64,000 nt of DNA from Siphonodentalium dalli. Its lineage: Eukaryota > Mollusca > Scaphopoda > Gadilida > Siphonodentaliidae. A program made the position numbers and the translations under genes. Shown piece by piece: positions 9,711 through 22,560 of this stretch (within the stretch, counting starts at the first letter, position 1; every line of letters starts with the position of its first letter). The notes under the pieces were generated by a model, which was not told the DNA's origin, made no database searches, and was given only the letters and a program-made list of their open reading frames with translations. Location: assembly GCA_032622095.1 (NCBI GenBank), contig CP136064.1, positions 172,802,310 to 172,866,309 on the forward strand, in the 5' to 3' direction.

Positions 9711-10404
9711 GATCGGGGACGTGGTTAGAGTGTCTCCGTTTGGGATTGTCCACCTTTGATTTTCCCACTGATAGCCCCCTCTTGAAAAACGCCAAACCAT
9801 TTGTGTAATACCGATTACACCCACCGCACCCCCCCCCCATTGGTTTGAAATTTTACAATTGGCACATCACAGCCCTGATTTGATTTTCTTTGACTGATTA
9901 CCCGGGGAAGGAAGAGGACCCACCATAGTTCATCATAGTTCGGCCCAGTGAGCAGAACATTTTGAAATCTGAACCTGATAACTACAAAATCCTTGCATGT
10001 GTAGAAATCTAACTGCAGATCAAATCAGGCCGCGATTTATTAAAGATTTATTACCAGTTTCTGACTGGCCACCGGGGAGGGACGACAGGAACCCCGGCCC
10101 TACTTTCAACCCCTGTCGCCACGATAAATTGATCCACATGGATCCCTTCGAAATATTTATTTTGATTATTTGCAAGCATATGATATGCCGAACATCTTAA
10201 ATTAGGGATATCAACAGATATCAATGTTTTTTCCACAAAAGTTATTTGTAAAGTAAAGATGACCGGAAGATTATAACGCCAATTATCCACCGCCGGATAT
10301 AGATTATTCTGAGTTGTGAATTCTCATATTAAAGAACTCATACATGTTGGAAAGAACATCACGCCGTGATGTGTGATTAAACAATGCAACATATCCTCGC
10401 GAAA

Positions 10405-10560
10405 ATATGTTCGTATTGGACCTAAGTATTCACATAAGTTCAAATTGGACGGATTTGATCATTTTGATTTTGAAATAAGCCCAGTGAGCTTATAGGTGTT
10501 ATTCCATTGAAGGGCGCGGGCCGCAATGAAAACACATTATAAAAAGATATGGTAAGTCTA
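10405..10560 (-). repeat. Dispersed repeat of the 13.4/20.8-kb family (reverse copy)
   Basis: On the minus strand it carries CATTCAATGGAATAACACCTA-like and ATTCACATAAG/CCAAT phrases in the order seen at 13370-13610 and 20745-21000 (AATGTGTTTTCA, CATTCAATxxAATAACxGGTA, CCTATGTGAATATTTAGGTC). Diverged, class unknown. Confidence 0.5.
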
Positions 10561-13369
10561 TGAAAAACGGCGAGGCGTTTTCGTTGGCTGTATATATGAG
10601 GACTTTGTAACAAAACCAGAAATAAAAATTCCGAAACCGAAAAATAATTCGCAAAATCCAAACTGAAAAGAGAGTCTGTTTCCACCATTGACCAATCTTC
10701 ATGCAATGTAACCAAAAAGCAACATCGACTTGTCCAATGCCAATCTAACACCCGAGGATCTTTGGTAGATATGAATAGCCATCAAGGTAGGATTTGCCAA
10801 GTGAAACATCACATTATTCAATTAGAGTCTATCAACCCTTCCAACTTTGCCTCCACCATCCATTCTAACAGGAAAAAGAACTGCTCATGAGTTTATTTCT
10901 GTACGGGGAGTATATACTACTGTTTCTCTTTTTCGTTTGATTTCTCAGCAAAATCGTTTATAAGCAAGAAACAGATCAAGGAATCTTGCTTGCATCAACC
11001 AGAATAGTTTTTACAGCCATGAATTCACACAGAGAAAATCAGATAGATAATTAACGCGAAAAAGATAATTGATAACAAGTGGCCCTTCTCTGTGCCGATG
11101 TATCCCCCGATAGAAATACTAATTAGATACACATGGTTCCGACCACGGGAGACATGGTACAACTCATCAACGCCAAGGCACGATTGTTTCTTCTTCTAAA
11201 TATACTATGGTTATTGGCTGCTAGCGAAGCTGGGGATCGCATACATCAAACAGTTTGTATGTCTGCTCTATTATGGCCACTGGAGATCAGAGCTGCTGTA
11301 ACTGAAGAAATCCGATGACGTTGCATGCATGTGTGTCGGGTGTTGCTATTGGAGCACTCAGGTTCTATAGGTGCTGATACCAATGGTACAAATATAATGC
11401 CGACGCATGGATCGGCCATACGTTCCGGTCGCCATCCGTCTGTCTGTTTGTCTTTGCACAATTCATATGACTCATGCCTGCCATGGAAGTTTACCTCATA
11501 CCTCTATAAAACTATATTATATTGCAGATCCGCATATTATTGCAAAAGTATCATAGACGTATGGGCGCCCAATTTTTATAGGGGGGGGCTGATACTTTTT
11601 GACAAGTTATTTTACATGATATTCATAGTTGTAACCCAGTTTTTTTGCAGAATATACTTTGCATATACACAGAAATATAACAAAATAGATTCAAATTAAC
11701 CTTAAAATGTAAAATTCGAGCAGAAATTTTAAAAAGATTGCAATTTGTCATAATTTCCCTCTGAAATACCATTAAATTTGCCCGAAAATGTCTCCAATTT
11801 GCCCAAAAATTGCCCGAATTTTGAGCTTTCAAAACGTTTTGATGGGCTGCAGTCCTCCCAGCCCCATGGCCCGTACGGCTATAGATACCAATGATACAAA
11901 TATAACGCCGACGCATGGATCGGCCATACGTTACTGTTCCGATCCGATGCGTTGTTATTTGTTAAAAGAATGCAGTTCATTTTTGGGCCTGAGTCATTCC
12001 CAGTTTAACACGAAACAAGCGAAAAAATCTTAGTTAAATTTCCAAAAATGAAGCAGTTAGTATATATTTAAATAAAATTGAGAATCAGGAGGTTTGTGAA
12101 GTACAACTTTTTATTATAAGCTTCTCATGACGTTAATCATATCTTTTTCCTGAAGTATAGTTTCAGCATACATGCTATCTCTTGCAACATGTTGCTATCA
12201 TCGGCCAAGCTTATACTACCGATGTATACTTGTAGTACTTGATATTTATTATACTTTCTCATTCGAAAATTCAGCGGCCATTGCGATCAAATTGTTTAAT
12301 ATGCCTACTTTTCTAACAAACCGAATCTGGAGGCTCGAGCGCGTATCAAACATCGACTCGAGTTCCTTTACTATTAATAATATATCCCCAATGCACAAGA
12401 CCAGTCACTGTTTGCCGATGAGCTATGTTCCGAAAGTTATATTGTCGATATTTGGCTCTATGTATACGATGAGACCAGCCTTTAACTTCTATATTTTACC
12501 TCAGGATTTTGAGGACATGTGATTCACATCACAACCACATGCATTTATTTTGCCGAGTATTCAAACCAACCATGTCTCAAACAACATTCGGTTTATAGTC
12601 ACAATATAAATAATTGATTTAGTCAAAAGTATATCGTGAAGTGTAATTTTCATGGTAAATGTATAGTATGCAAACAACAAGGGTGTGCCTAAATAGCAGC
12701 TGTGTTTATATCAAACCAAAAATGAGGTTATAGCTTCATATCGGTAGATATCGGACAAGGGGCAAAACCACAAAGCAGTTCCTATGTCAATATTCAAACC
12801 GATCACTACTGAATTGGTTCGTCATTATTTTTCATCCAACTGGAAAGGTAAGCTTCGGTCACACTGCTGCTGCCAGGGTTTAGCATTTAGCATTACTCAG
12901 GTTGGTATGTATACTTTATTGCTTTACGATATAATATATTGAACGTTTCCAAGGAAATGACTATCAGGCGTGGAATACATTCCTGGGTTAATTGAGATAT
13001 GTCTCCAATCAATTCCATGCCATCGGAAGTACGTATATATGTTCGCCTCTTCAGGTGTATCAAATAACTCTGTGTTGGCCGACACAACGCGAGGATGTTG
13101 ACTAATCATCACCAGGGGCGTACAATGATTAGCATATGTCGAGTGTTGAAGTGTGGACTAAAGGTTATCCTGATTCATGTTGATAGACACTTTCTCGCAA
13201 CACTTTCGGAATACAAATTAACTCACTACAGACGGCGTATGCATGTGGTTAGTAGCTGAAACATAGTGTATTTTTGGTTTTATGGCGTTGCAGCCACGAC
13301 CCATTTCCACAGCATTTAACCAATGAAGGGACATCATGATGAACTTAAACAGCCTCATCGCTTGAAGCG
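10561..13369. other. Unclassified AT-rich region with a small repeat pair
   Basis: At 11366-11430 and 11880-11945 the same block recurs (GATACCAATGxTACAAATATA, then GCCGACGCATGGATCGGCC and CATACGTT). Between them are TTGCCCxAAAATT phrases. The rest holds only short open frames with no recognisable product. Confidence 0.55.
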
Positions 13370-13610
13370 GAAGTTCAATATGAACTGATATGGGGGTCGA
13401 AATAGGTTCAATATGACAATTCAAAACGAAATAAGTCCAACATGGTAATATTTGGGCAATAGGTTCCACACAAGCTTATTTACCATGGTAATGTGTTTTC
13501 ACAGTGGCCAACGTCATTCAACTGAATAACAGGTATACGTTCACTATGTGCTAATTTTAGAAGTCCAACATGAACCTATGTGAATATTTAGGTCTAACAT
13601 TTACACGAGA
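13370..13610 (+). repeat. Dispersed repeat, 13.4-kb copy
   Basis: Shares with 20745-21000 the ordered phrases GTCGAAATAGGTTCAATATGA, CAAAACGAAATA, GAGCAATAGxTTC/GGGCAATAGGTTCC, AATGTGTTTTCACxGTGG, GGTATACGTTCAC and CCTATGTGAATATTTAGGTC. Class unknown; no inverted ends or coding part seen. Confidence 0.7.
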
Positions 13611-15300
13611 GCTTAGTATATTGACCGAAAATGGATTCGATAGTCTCCGGTTACCTTCGTTTGTATAATTTAGGCACCTAAAGCCTCCCTAAATAACAGG
13701 GACGATAAAACATGGCCTATATACGCCGGCGCTAGTTTAAGGAAACTGACTCACATAGCATTATTTGGCATTCAGATTTATAGTGTTGATGTTCTTGTTA
13801 ATTAATGTATCTTGCTGGACCATAATAGCATCAAGTTGTCAAGATTTAAGTTGTTGCGTGTTCTATTATTTTTATCCCGGCATAATTATACCTATGTGGC
13901 CTGAAACCCGCACTTAATGTAAGCAGACGAGACTATTAAGGTTATTTTTTGCCACCTGGGTACCTCTGATATATCCGCTAAATCAATTTATGTCTGAAGG
14001 AAATCTCTCCTCAGCTTTTTTTTTTATCGCAGTATATCAGAACAGCGGTGCAGACACATTCCCATCAACGTCTGTAAGATACCGATATATGCGCCAAAAT
14101 GTACTCATCAGTACTGCTGCCTCCATGCAACCTAGACATAAGGTGTACCCGAGGGCGACGAAAGTGGGTTACTTAGCTGGGTATCTTATTTGTGTATTCC
14201 CGTGAAGGAAATAATTCTGGGTAAATTAACGGGTTAGTGGCATACCTGGCAACATTCCGACTGTTGTGTGGTACAGTTAGCTGATGCATGCATATCTTGT
14301 CGGTGTCAAGGTTTCAGGGAAGTGATATATAGCCAACACGCCAAGCGTACCCGATCATGGCAATTTGTTAAGAAATTATAGTTTTTCTCGCAGAATAAAT
14401 ACCAATGCCTACATATGCATATACTATAAATGGGTGCTCCACTGCCAGCAATAGAATGTGCACAGTATTTACAATTTCCGATGAAGTATATGAGTTTTTC
14501 TAGTTCGGGGTACAGTATATACTATAGACTTCAGTCGATATATGATAACTCTGATATTTAATGGGTGGGACTCAAATAAAATATTCCCCCTCCCCCAAGC
14601 AATTTTTTTATATAGTAATTTAGGAGCGTTATTTCGGATTATGCATCTTTATGTGGAGAACGGAACAAACATTTAACATAAAATGTTCTCGAAAGCTACT
14701 TTATTAACTTTTATGATAATTGTTACTCTCGTTTCTGGTTAATGAGACAATTTCGTCAAAGCAAATATGATAGGATATTACAAAGATACAGAGCATAAAA
14801 TTTACCCAATCTATTCCCAGAGCACATCCAATCACCCTCAATAAGGTTTCAGTAACGCTTTGACGCATCTGCCGTTTTGAAATATGATGCACGGAGTTTC
14901 ATTATAATCGCACATATACAATGTAGAACAGTACAGTCTGGTTTCAGAACCATCTATAACAATCGTGTGGCAATTGATCACGACACATAATCGAACAAAG
15001 CAACACATCATTATAACATATGTTTCAATAATATCCTAGTTCGCCATCAGTATAAGCAAAACTGAAACAGATTGTCCAAGTACATGTATAGGAATATCAA
15101 TTTTACTATCTCTGAGGCGCATACGTTTTCGAATACCACAATAGCACACAAATGGCAAAACTTATATATTTGTAGAAATAATTTCATTATTGCTTCAAGA
15201 TGAAATGTGACATTAACCCATTTCTAAATACTAAATACTTAATACTAATTGACGAGTTGTTCCCGTAGGAAATGATCAGATAGTAAGTTCAGCAAACGTA
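13611..15300. other. Unclassified AT-rich region
   Basis: I see only short random open frames; no repeat ends, RNA gene or coding similarity. Confidence 0.5.
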
Positions 15301-15513
15301 CAGTAATGCTCTAATTAATCGACTGCTTAACCACAGCAGAATTATGGGTAACTTTTCAGGATTTAGTCGGAAATATGGCTTTTTGCCATTCATCGGAAAG
15401 CTCTCCCCGAGAGCTTTCCGATGAATGGCAACAAGCCATATTTCCGACTAAATCCTAAAAAGTTACCCATAATTATACTGTGGTTAAGCAGTTGATTAAT
15501 TAGAGCATTAACG
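15301..15513. mobile_element. Foldback MITE, TA target duplication (copy 2)
   Basis: Second copy of the element at 6060-6269, with the same inverted ends (CAGTAATGCTCTAATTAATC) and the same centre with a few extra bases (CTCTCCCCGAGAG). Flanked by TA at 15299-15300 and 15514-15515. Arms are about 100 nt and nearly identical. Confidence 0.85.
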
Positions 15514-16119
15514 TAGTTCGTTTGTTGAACTTATTATCTAAACATTTTCCACCAATGCATATGAATTCTTCTGCAATTGTATATATTATCATTTTGTCTG
15601 ACTATTGTCTGCTCATATATCCTTAACATCCCTCCAAATTTATAATAAATCATTCCAATGTATAATGTTATAAATGTGTAGGAGAAACCATTCAGTATAG
15701 AAAGGGTTAAAAGGAAATGGTTATTTCAATCTCCAAAATATGCATGTCTATGTAATTTTGAAATTTGCGATAAGATATGTCTATAAGTATATACGAAATA
15801 GTGATATGCCGGTTTATATATTCTCTAAACGAACTTGCCAAAGTCATATATAGCAATGTTAGGCTTTCTAATTTATTCGCGCAAAAATGAGGCAAGTGTT
15901 CTTTATTTTACCATATTTGGAATAGACAAACAAGGATCGCTCTTTATTGCTGCATTATGAAGAGAAGTCGGGGTCCGATTCTTTTTCTAAAAAATATATA
16001 ATTTATAGTTCCAATACCTTTTTTTTAAACTACATGACACGTTTCAGCCTGTGAATATCCACGCGTTAACTTGTATAAAATCGGAAACCATTGTTATTTG
16101 AAATACGCAGAAAGTTTTA
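15514..16119. other. Unclassified AT-rich region
   Basis: Nothing recognisable; only short random open frames. Confidence 0.5.
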
Positions 16120-16185
16120 AACCAGAAAGTGAAAGTCCCTTGTAACTTTGTTACAATAAATATGTTTAAACCAAAGTCAAATGTG
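16120..16185 (+). repeat. LINE 3' tail, ATAAATATGTTTAAAC family
   Basis: Reads AAGTCCCTTGTAACTTTGTTA then CAATAAATATGTTTAAACC, matching the 3' end of the LINE remnant at 50100-50756. Only the tail is present, as expected for a strongly 5'-truncated LINE. Confidence 0.5.
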
Positions 16186-16904
16186 TCACAGTAAAGGAAT
16201 TCGTTGTTTTTTTCCCCCAAAGAAGTGTCAACGGCGCGCGCGGTGCAACCAATACATACATACCATATATATGGTTACGACACGAAATGAAGAGTGTTTC
16301 CTATATTAATATTATTTTTTGCCTGATGTGACGAAACAATGTTCTAATGTTACAGGTTCAGCTCGGTGTAACTTTGAGGCATTTGCGAATTCAGTGGTCG
16401 CCCCTTTGCTAAAATATGGCCTGATGATTTTTATTTAATTAACGTATTCAACATCCCAACACTCTAAAATTTATAAATGTCTGCATGCACAGTTTACCAA
16501 AGACTTGTCGACAAGGTGGAGGGCGATGTATGGGAACCATTAGTCGTAATTATGGGCCAGATATTTCGAAAATGGTAAAATGTCCAATAAAATGTCACAC
16601 CCGTGTAATTGTTAACTCGTGCACTATGTTTGTTCGCATAGTTAGGCGATGAATTTCATCTCAAATCCAGTTGCCCAGAAAATATAAAAAAAAACAATTT
16701 CCAAGGCGTGGCCAGGCTTTCTGGTAATTCGCGTGACTTGACATAGTCTTTAACCATATCTAAACAGATCACATTCGCGGCGAATGCAAGGGATAACTTA
16801 TAAGTGACTGTTGAATGCGAATAATGTCAAAGTTTTATCTCAATGGTTTCGGACGTATGTGAGAGCCTGGTTGAAATGTTTGAGGGTTTGAAATCATCGA
16901 TATT

Positions 16905-16990
16905 TACTCTTTAAACATATTTAATTGTGAATTATTCAATTTACAAAGGGATTGGGGTACAAATTACAGAAACTTTCAGGAGACCCCTCT
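16905..16990 (-). repeat. LINE 3' tail, ATAAATATGTTTAAAC family
   Basis: On the minus strand it reads TTTGTACCCCAATCCCTTTG, AT-rich sequence, then TTAAATATGTTTAAAG. Same order of landmarks as the tails at 4425-4490 and 39740-39825. Confidence 0.5.
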
Positions 16991-19194
16991 CCCGATCGGT
17001 ATTTACTAAATATAATGTGGTCTAACATGTTTGGTTTGGTCCAATAAAACTTTAAAAGCATAATATATAGATTGATGTCCATCGTATTGCAATAATGTTG
17101 TACGTTGTATATTCATAATTATTTACCTTACCGGTACTACGACTATATATGGAATGCATTATATAATATTTCACAGGAAATGTGTGCGCTTCCGTGAAAT
17201 GTGTTTGCTATAGAAACATGCATTGCATGCATGGTGACCAGAGGACCGAGTAACGACATCAATTTAAATCGGCGGAGCAAACATCCTCTATCCCGCTTGA
17301 TATACCGGTATACCATCGTATATAGTGCAATGCGCAATGTAACTTCCGAAAATCCTAGAATGAAATGCTTAATCCGTAGCGACAAGGGTGGTTACACTAC
17401 ACCGTTGCAAATGAACATCCGGAAACAGGTATTGCAGCGTGGGGTTGACAAACAACCAGGGTTTCAAAAAATATCCGCACAGGTATGTTGAAATATGCTA
17501 GGTCAGCACACGGGTATCGTCGGGTACATCTGGTAGGTATATCCATCCATTGTTTGTGATTATACATGTATGTGGAGTTTCGGGTAGGGTTTATAAAGGA
17601 TAACAATAGGGAGGTAGAATAAAAGATAAATGGGTGTGATGCCTGTTTAGGCTCCCGACAGGGTTGTCGGAATTGTTAAGTTAGGGTGTGGTATAGGAAT
17701 AAGTATAGGTTCATGGGTAGGATCTCGGGTAGGTTATGGGTAGAATCCAGGTGAAACACAGGTCGTCTATACTCACTATTAGACTCCCGATCGCGGTGGT
17801 GTGACGCGGCTAGAATGCTTACCTGGGTTTATATACCCCGGCATCGGTAGGCGTATAGGATAACATAGCGGTATATGTATGGCAAGGGAACCGCCAATGA
17901 GCCGCTAATTGGACGGCGCTCAAGACGAGCGACTGGGGAGAACATGTTCTCATAGTTTCGACCAGATGGCTTTATGGCGCCATGGGAGAGGATTGTAATT
18001 CGCAGTGGGATCAGCAACTGGGTTGCCATTTGTTTAGTTTAAACAATATTTATGCGGAATAATTCATAAACACGATTGATTACAAAACATTATATTACAA
18101 ATGAATGGGATTCTGATTTAGGTATGGCAACAAAGTTGAAATGATGTAGGAAACAGACATCGATGGCTCCTGATGTGTTACCACACGTTAAAATTACGCA
18201 AACGGTTAATGAATAAAACAATGAAGCGAAAATGCATACTGCCATGGCTTATTTGATTTGAATATATGTCGACGAAGACAAGGTTAACCGATCTACAGGC
18301 TTTATCCTCTATGAAGAAAAAACATTCCAATCATCAAAAAATTCTAGCTATTTCTAACATGTCGCATATTGTTACAAACGCTCTTTATTTATACCATATA
18401 TAAGGAATTAACTAACACTGAACGTTCGATCTATATTGTTCCTTGCTGAAGAAAATCCATTCATTTCAAAGCAGCCATTTTGATTTTCTTTTACTACATC
18501 CCGGCCCATTTCACGACAGGCTGTTTCAGACTATTATGTATGTACAATGAACACTACCACATTACGATCATATAGTATTCAGGGCCAGGAACCTACTTAC
18601 TAATGTAATCTCGAAATCGTCGATTCATACGTTTGCATAGCGGATATCTGGAATTCGCGTAGTGGATGAACCATATATTTGTTGCAGGAGTTATTGTTAT
18701 ATATGAAGCAGTTGTTATGGAACTAGGACAGCCATATCATTAAACATACATAACATTTAACTGGCGGCTGGGCTTGGTAAATTGTCAATTATTTCTATGA
18801 CCTAATTTTGAAAAACCAATATAAAATTAAAAAATAAATACACCATCCTTCTACTGGATCAATTGCCAAGCCGACCCGATTGTTACCCACTCGTCCTTTT
18901 TTTTTACTGGAAACTTTAAAATCCTAGATATAGTCTGTAACAATTCTAATTAACATATCTTAACTGAAAAAGCACCATATTTATGTTATTGGGACCTCAT
19001 CTAGGCCTTAGTGGAAACATTCAGCTATGGCATGTTGCATATGAGACAGTAGGGTGAGCAAAATAACTTCCTTCCTGACACTGTTCTGAAAGAACCCGGC
19101 ATGGATATTTTTTTTTTTTAGAAAAAACATAGTGAGAACTGGAATAATATATTTTCATCAAAAATAATAAGTATAAATAGACTGGATACCAGTG
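16991..19194. other. Unclassified region
   Basis: Moderately AT-rich. TTTAAACAATATTTATG at about 18037 is shared with 25202 and may be a further repeat end. Several G-rich GGGTAGG phrases lie at 17580-17760. No gene recognised. Confidence 0.45.
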
Positions 19195-19855
19195 TTGAAA
19201 CTTCAACAATCTTGCAAATGAAAGCCGTTTATAAAATGTCTTGTTAAATAAAAGCGCTTTTAAAATGTAAAACTATTTAAAATAAACTAGATCGTTTTTG
19301 ATAAAACCTTACCATGATATTATAAAACAACAACTGATACATTTAAGCGACTGGAAACTTCAACAGACTTGTAAACATAAAAAGAATCGATAAATGTAAA
19401 ACTGAAAGAAATATAATTGTGAAGTAACTATTAAAGATCTTTAATTCTAGATCATCGTGTGCATGGAAACAGAGCGGGCAACTGTCTCGAACATGGCTGC
19501 ACAATAACTGTCGCTGAATTGGTCATTGTCGTGTTGTTTCGTGCAAAATGACACCCAGTATATCATAAACGTGCAAAAAGACACACAGGATCTCACAAAC
19601 GTGCATAACATTTGAGTGACTTTTTGCACATTTGGAGATCCTGTGTTTCTTTTTGCGCGTTTGAGTGATCGTGGATGTCTTTTGCACGATACGATGCGAC
19701 AATGACAAATTCAGCATAACTGTCATCGGTGCATCGAGTCAATCAGTGAATGTTTTGTATATCTATCAACTCAGATGACTAAATATTTTACTTCCACAAC
19801 ATCTAAAGTATCCAAGTGTGGTTTAGTAACTGCTTATAATTTAATGTAATAGTGG
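19195..19855 (+). repeat. Dispersed repeat (19/28/58.7-kb family), interrupted by a foldback
   Basis: Shares with 28130-28410 and 58750-59165 the ordered phrases CTTCAACAxTC, AATGTAAAACxGAAA, GTGTGCATGGAAAxAGAGC, AACTGTCATCGGTGCATC, GTCAATCAGTGAAT and CTAAAGTATCCAAG. This copy is split by a 204-bp foldback at 19513-19716. Confidence 0.75.
19513..19716. mobile_element. Foldback element with 8-bp target duplication (hAT-like MITE)
   Basis: Inverted ends GCTGAATTGGTCATTGTCG and CGACAATGACAAATTCAGC enclose long imperfect arms (ACACAGGATCTC / GAGATCCTGTGT and similar). TAACTGTC occurs immediately on both sides (19505-19512 and 19717-19724). The related repeat at 58.7-59.2 kb has a single TAACTGTC at the matching place (about 59024), that is, the empty site. 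An 8-bp duplication fits hAT-type mobilisation. Confidence 0.75.
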
Positions 19856-20744
19856 TTGCTACAATGTACTTACACAAGGGTTCCGCATCAAAGATGGCTC
19901 TGGTCGAGTTCATTTTTGCACATAAGAGTGAATGCAGAAAATATTTTGTGTATTTACAAACCTATATTGTCCCTGCTACCAAAATTATGTATACAAAATA
20001 TGAGGATCAAAAGAGCCATCTCATTTTAATTGTGCTACCTGTTTTGTTACCCATGTGTACAGTGTCTCTCCTTCGTCCCATTTGTACTGTCAAGCCCCTT
20101 GTTGTCGGGGACATCAAATACACACTCATTAATAGTTTTATCTTTATTTTACCGCATCAGGAATAGATTAACAACGGACATTCTTTATTGATCCATGTTG
20201 ATGAACAGTCGGTAACATTTTATTCGGTTTGTATGTACTTAAAACAATTAGAATAAGCAAAAACATAAAGTCTGCACAAAAGTATAGTCAACGTATTTAT
20301 TGTCCTATATTGATTCCTGGATGCATACAACAAAAGTTAGCACAATTCCGTGCTTAAAACGGCCACGGGTTTTCGTACGAGGCTTGAGGGTTACCGATAT
20401 GTGCTGTGTTGCGTTAGTTATCAAAGATTCTGTCTATAGAGCCTTTGAGTTGGCCACACCTATCACATTGCACCTTTGTCCCGAGAGCAGTAAATGTGCC
20501 ATAGCCATACATAATTGCATGACTTTCATAGAGTACTCTTTGAAGAGAGGAGAAACTGGTAGCTAAGTGGCTTTAATACGACCTTGACATATGGATGCCG
20601 ATTGTGCGGCTGTTTCTTGATATCCCATCTATTATAATTATGTTGAATGCGTCCGGATTATTATCACTTACACTCAACGAATCATGAAATTACACTGGAG
20701 TGCGCGTATGAGTGTGCACACGGAAGCCTGTTTTCCTCGATCAA
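19856..20744. other. Unclassified region
   Basis: No repeat ends or recognisable coding sequence. The open frames at 19852-20166 and 20300-20566 have no visible domain or codon pattern that would mark them as genes. Confidence 0.45.
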
Positions 20745-21000
20745 ACCTCAATGTGAACATATCTGGATGTCGAAATAGGTTCAATATGAACGTATCTCAA
20801 AACGAAATATGTCACTATTTGAGCAATAGATTCTATACGTGCCTACTATTTACCCTGCTAATGTGTTTTCACTGTGGATCTCGCCATTCAATGAATAACG
20901 GGTATACGTTCACCGTCGGCTTATTTCAGAATAAAATAAGTCAAATGTGATCCTATGTGAATATTTAGGTCCAATTTCAACCTATTTTCACGAGAATATG
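20745..21000 (+). repeat. Dispersed repeat, 20.8-kb copy
   Basis: Diverged copy of 13370-13610 (ATGTCGAAATAGGTTCAATAT, AATGTGTTTTCACTGTGG, GGTATACGTTCACC, CCTATGTGAATATTTAGGTC). Class unknown. Confidence 0.7.
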
Positions 21001-22460
21001 TTGCAGCCCACACGGCGTCTAAATGCCGCGTGACTATAAGTGTACTTTAGCCCAATTGGTGATAACTATATATACTGGTATATATCGTCTATATAATCAA
21101 ACTACAGACTTGACATGATCTTTTTCCTGTTTGTGCCACATAGTTTGGCCAATGTCATTGAACTGGAAATGCAGGAGTGCTGCGCACCTGGATGTGTGGT
21201 TTAATTATTTGTCCACCATATTAATGTTACATAAATGCATTGAACATGAGAATACATAGAAGTTCTCCAACGAGTTATGTTGGAATATGACTTCCGATCT
21301 AAATTTGAAATCGCTGGAGGCTAGAAGAACTATATAACCCAAAACCATGTGGGAATTCAAATCCCAACTTAACTTGAAAAGCCAGAAAGAAATACGCGAT
21401 ACCACCGTCAGTAAACATTCCGCCGCATTCATACAGGTCCAAATTACTTCAGATTTCCATTTCCCCCTGCCACTGCAATTCTCTGGAATAATCTAAACTC
21501 TGATCTGGTCACAATCCCAGACCCTGAAATATTCATTAAGGGTGTGTACCAGCATATTAACTGGCTCAAATGATCATTCTTTTAACCTAGTGTTTCTTTT
21601 ACTGTTTTTATTTCTCTTCTGTACCATAAATTATAAACCTGATTCTCATATCTCACTGTCATATTTTGTCTGCACACACGCTATCTCCAGACGCGCACTG
21701 GATATAATACCCGAATAGGGGGTCTCCAGTAAAATAGATATATATATATATATATATATTGGATTTTATGAAATGAGTTTCATTAAATCTTATATTTCAA
21801 GTAACGAGTTGATTATCTTTTATATCATATGAAACAAACTAGTGCTTTATGCCTTTTAACAAATCAAAGTCTTTAAAAGAAGCAGAAAAAATTCATGCAA
21901 AAATATAGTCACCCAATTTGCATCTTTGTTTTTGTACCTATTTTCGTTAGTGCAACGAAGTTGGACAAAAATTTAACTTTAATGAACAAAGCAATCATTT
22001 TGCAATGTGTGGTGTTGGTCTCATGTGCGGCTTTTCGAAATAGTATTAATCAGCGAGCTAATTATGTTGGCGCGATGCCAAGTATCCAACGAAGCACGGG
22101 ACTATGCACCACTATACGATATGAGATATACGGACATGTGTAATGGCTTTTTAATGATAGAATAGTGGTTTCATGTGATATATAATGGTATTATATGATA
22201 CCTATAGTGATATTTATTTACATCTAAAAATTCAACAGCTGGAAAAGTTAATGCGTGAACCAACGGGAGTTCGAATTTGCAGACCTATATATAGTTTCCA
22301 ATCAATATTTAGTGTAAAATATTTGGTTTTCAGACCAAGAACTAGATATTGTCCTACTTTTAGTCAAAATTTTAGACTAAAATCGCAGTGAGTTGGATAT
22401 TTTCCACCCCCCCCCAACTGGTGTGTTGCGTTAGGTTCATAATTTAAAAGTAAAGGTTAT
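21001..22460. other. Unclassified region with an AT microsatellite
   Basis: Holds an (AT)n run at 21737-21759 and a C run at 22408-22417. No gene recognised. Confidence 0.5.
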
Positions 22461-22560
22461 AACCCGCATGTGTATCTGTACAAGAAATATTGACCAAGGC
22501 GCGTTAGCGCAGCGGTCTGTATATTCTTGTACAGATACCCAAGTGGGTTTTAATCTGATC
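22461..22560 (+). repeat. tRNA-like A-box inside an inverted repeat (possible SINE head or tRNA relic)
   Basis: GGCGCGTTAGCGCAGCGGTC at about 22499-22518 looks like the 5' part of a tRNA with its A-box. It is followed 40 nt later by GTGGGTTTTAATC, a poor B-box. The segment sits between GTATCTGTACAAGAAATATT (about 22470) and its inverted counterpart ATATTCTTGTACAGATAC. A complete cloverleaf does not form, so this is not an intact tRNA gene. Confidence 0.35.

Larger units (their letters stand above)
8882..10409. other. Region upstream of the myosin start codon
   Basis: Contains a GATAA microsatellite (about 9053-9070) followed by AAACAGACAAAC-type simple sequence to 9150, the candidate first-exon/promoter zone near 9627-9710, and a C run at 9829-9838. 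Open frames here look random. Any promoter of the myosin gene should lie in this interval or further right. Confidence 0.5.

Noticed and set aside
22499..22560. Intact tRNA gene
   Set aside because: Only the A-box half is convincing; no acceptor-stem partner, anticodon arm or good B-box can be drawn.
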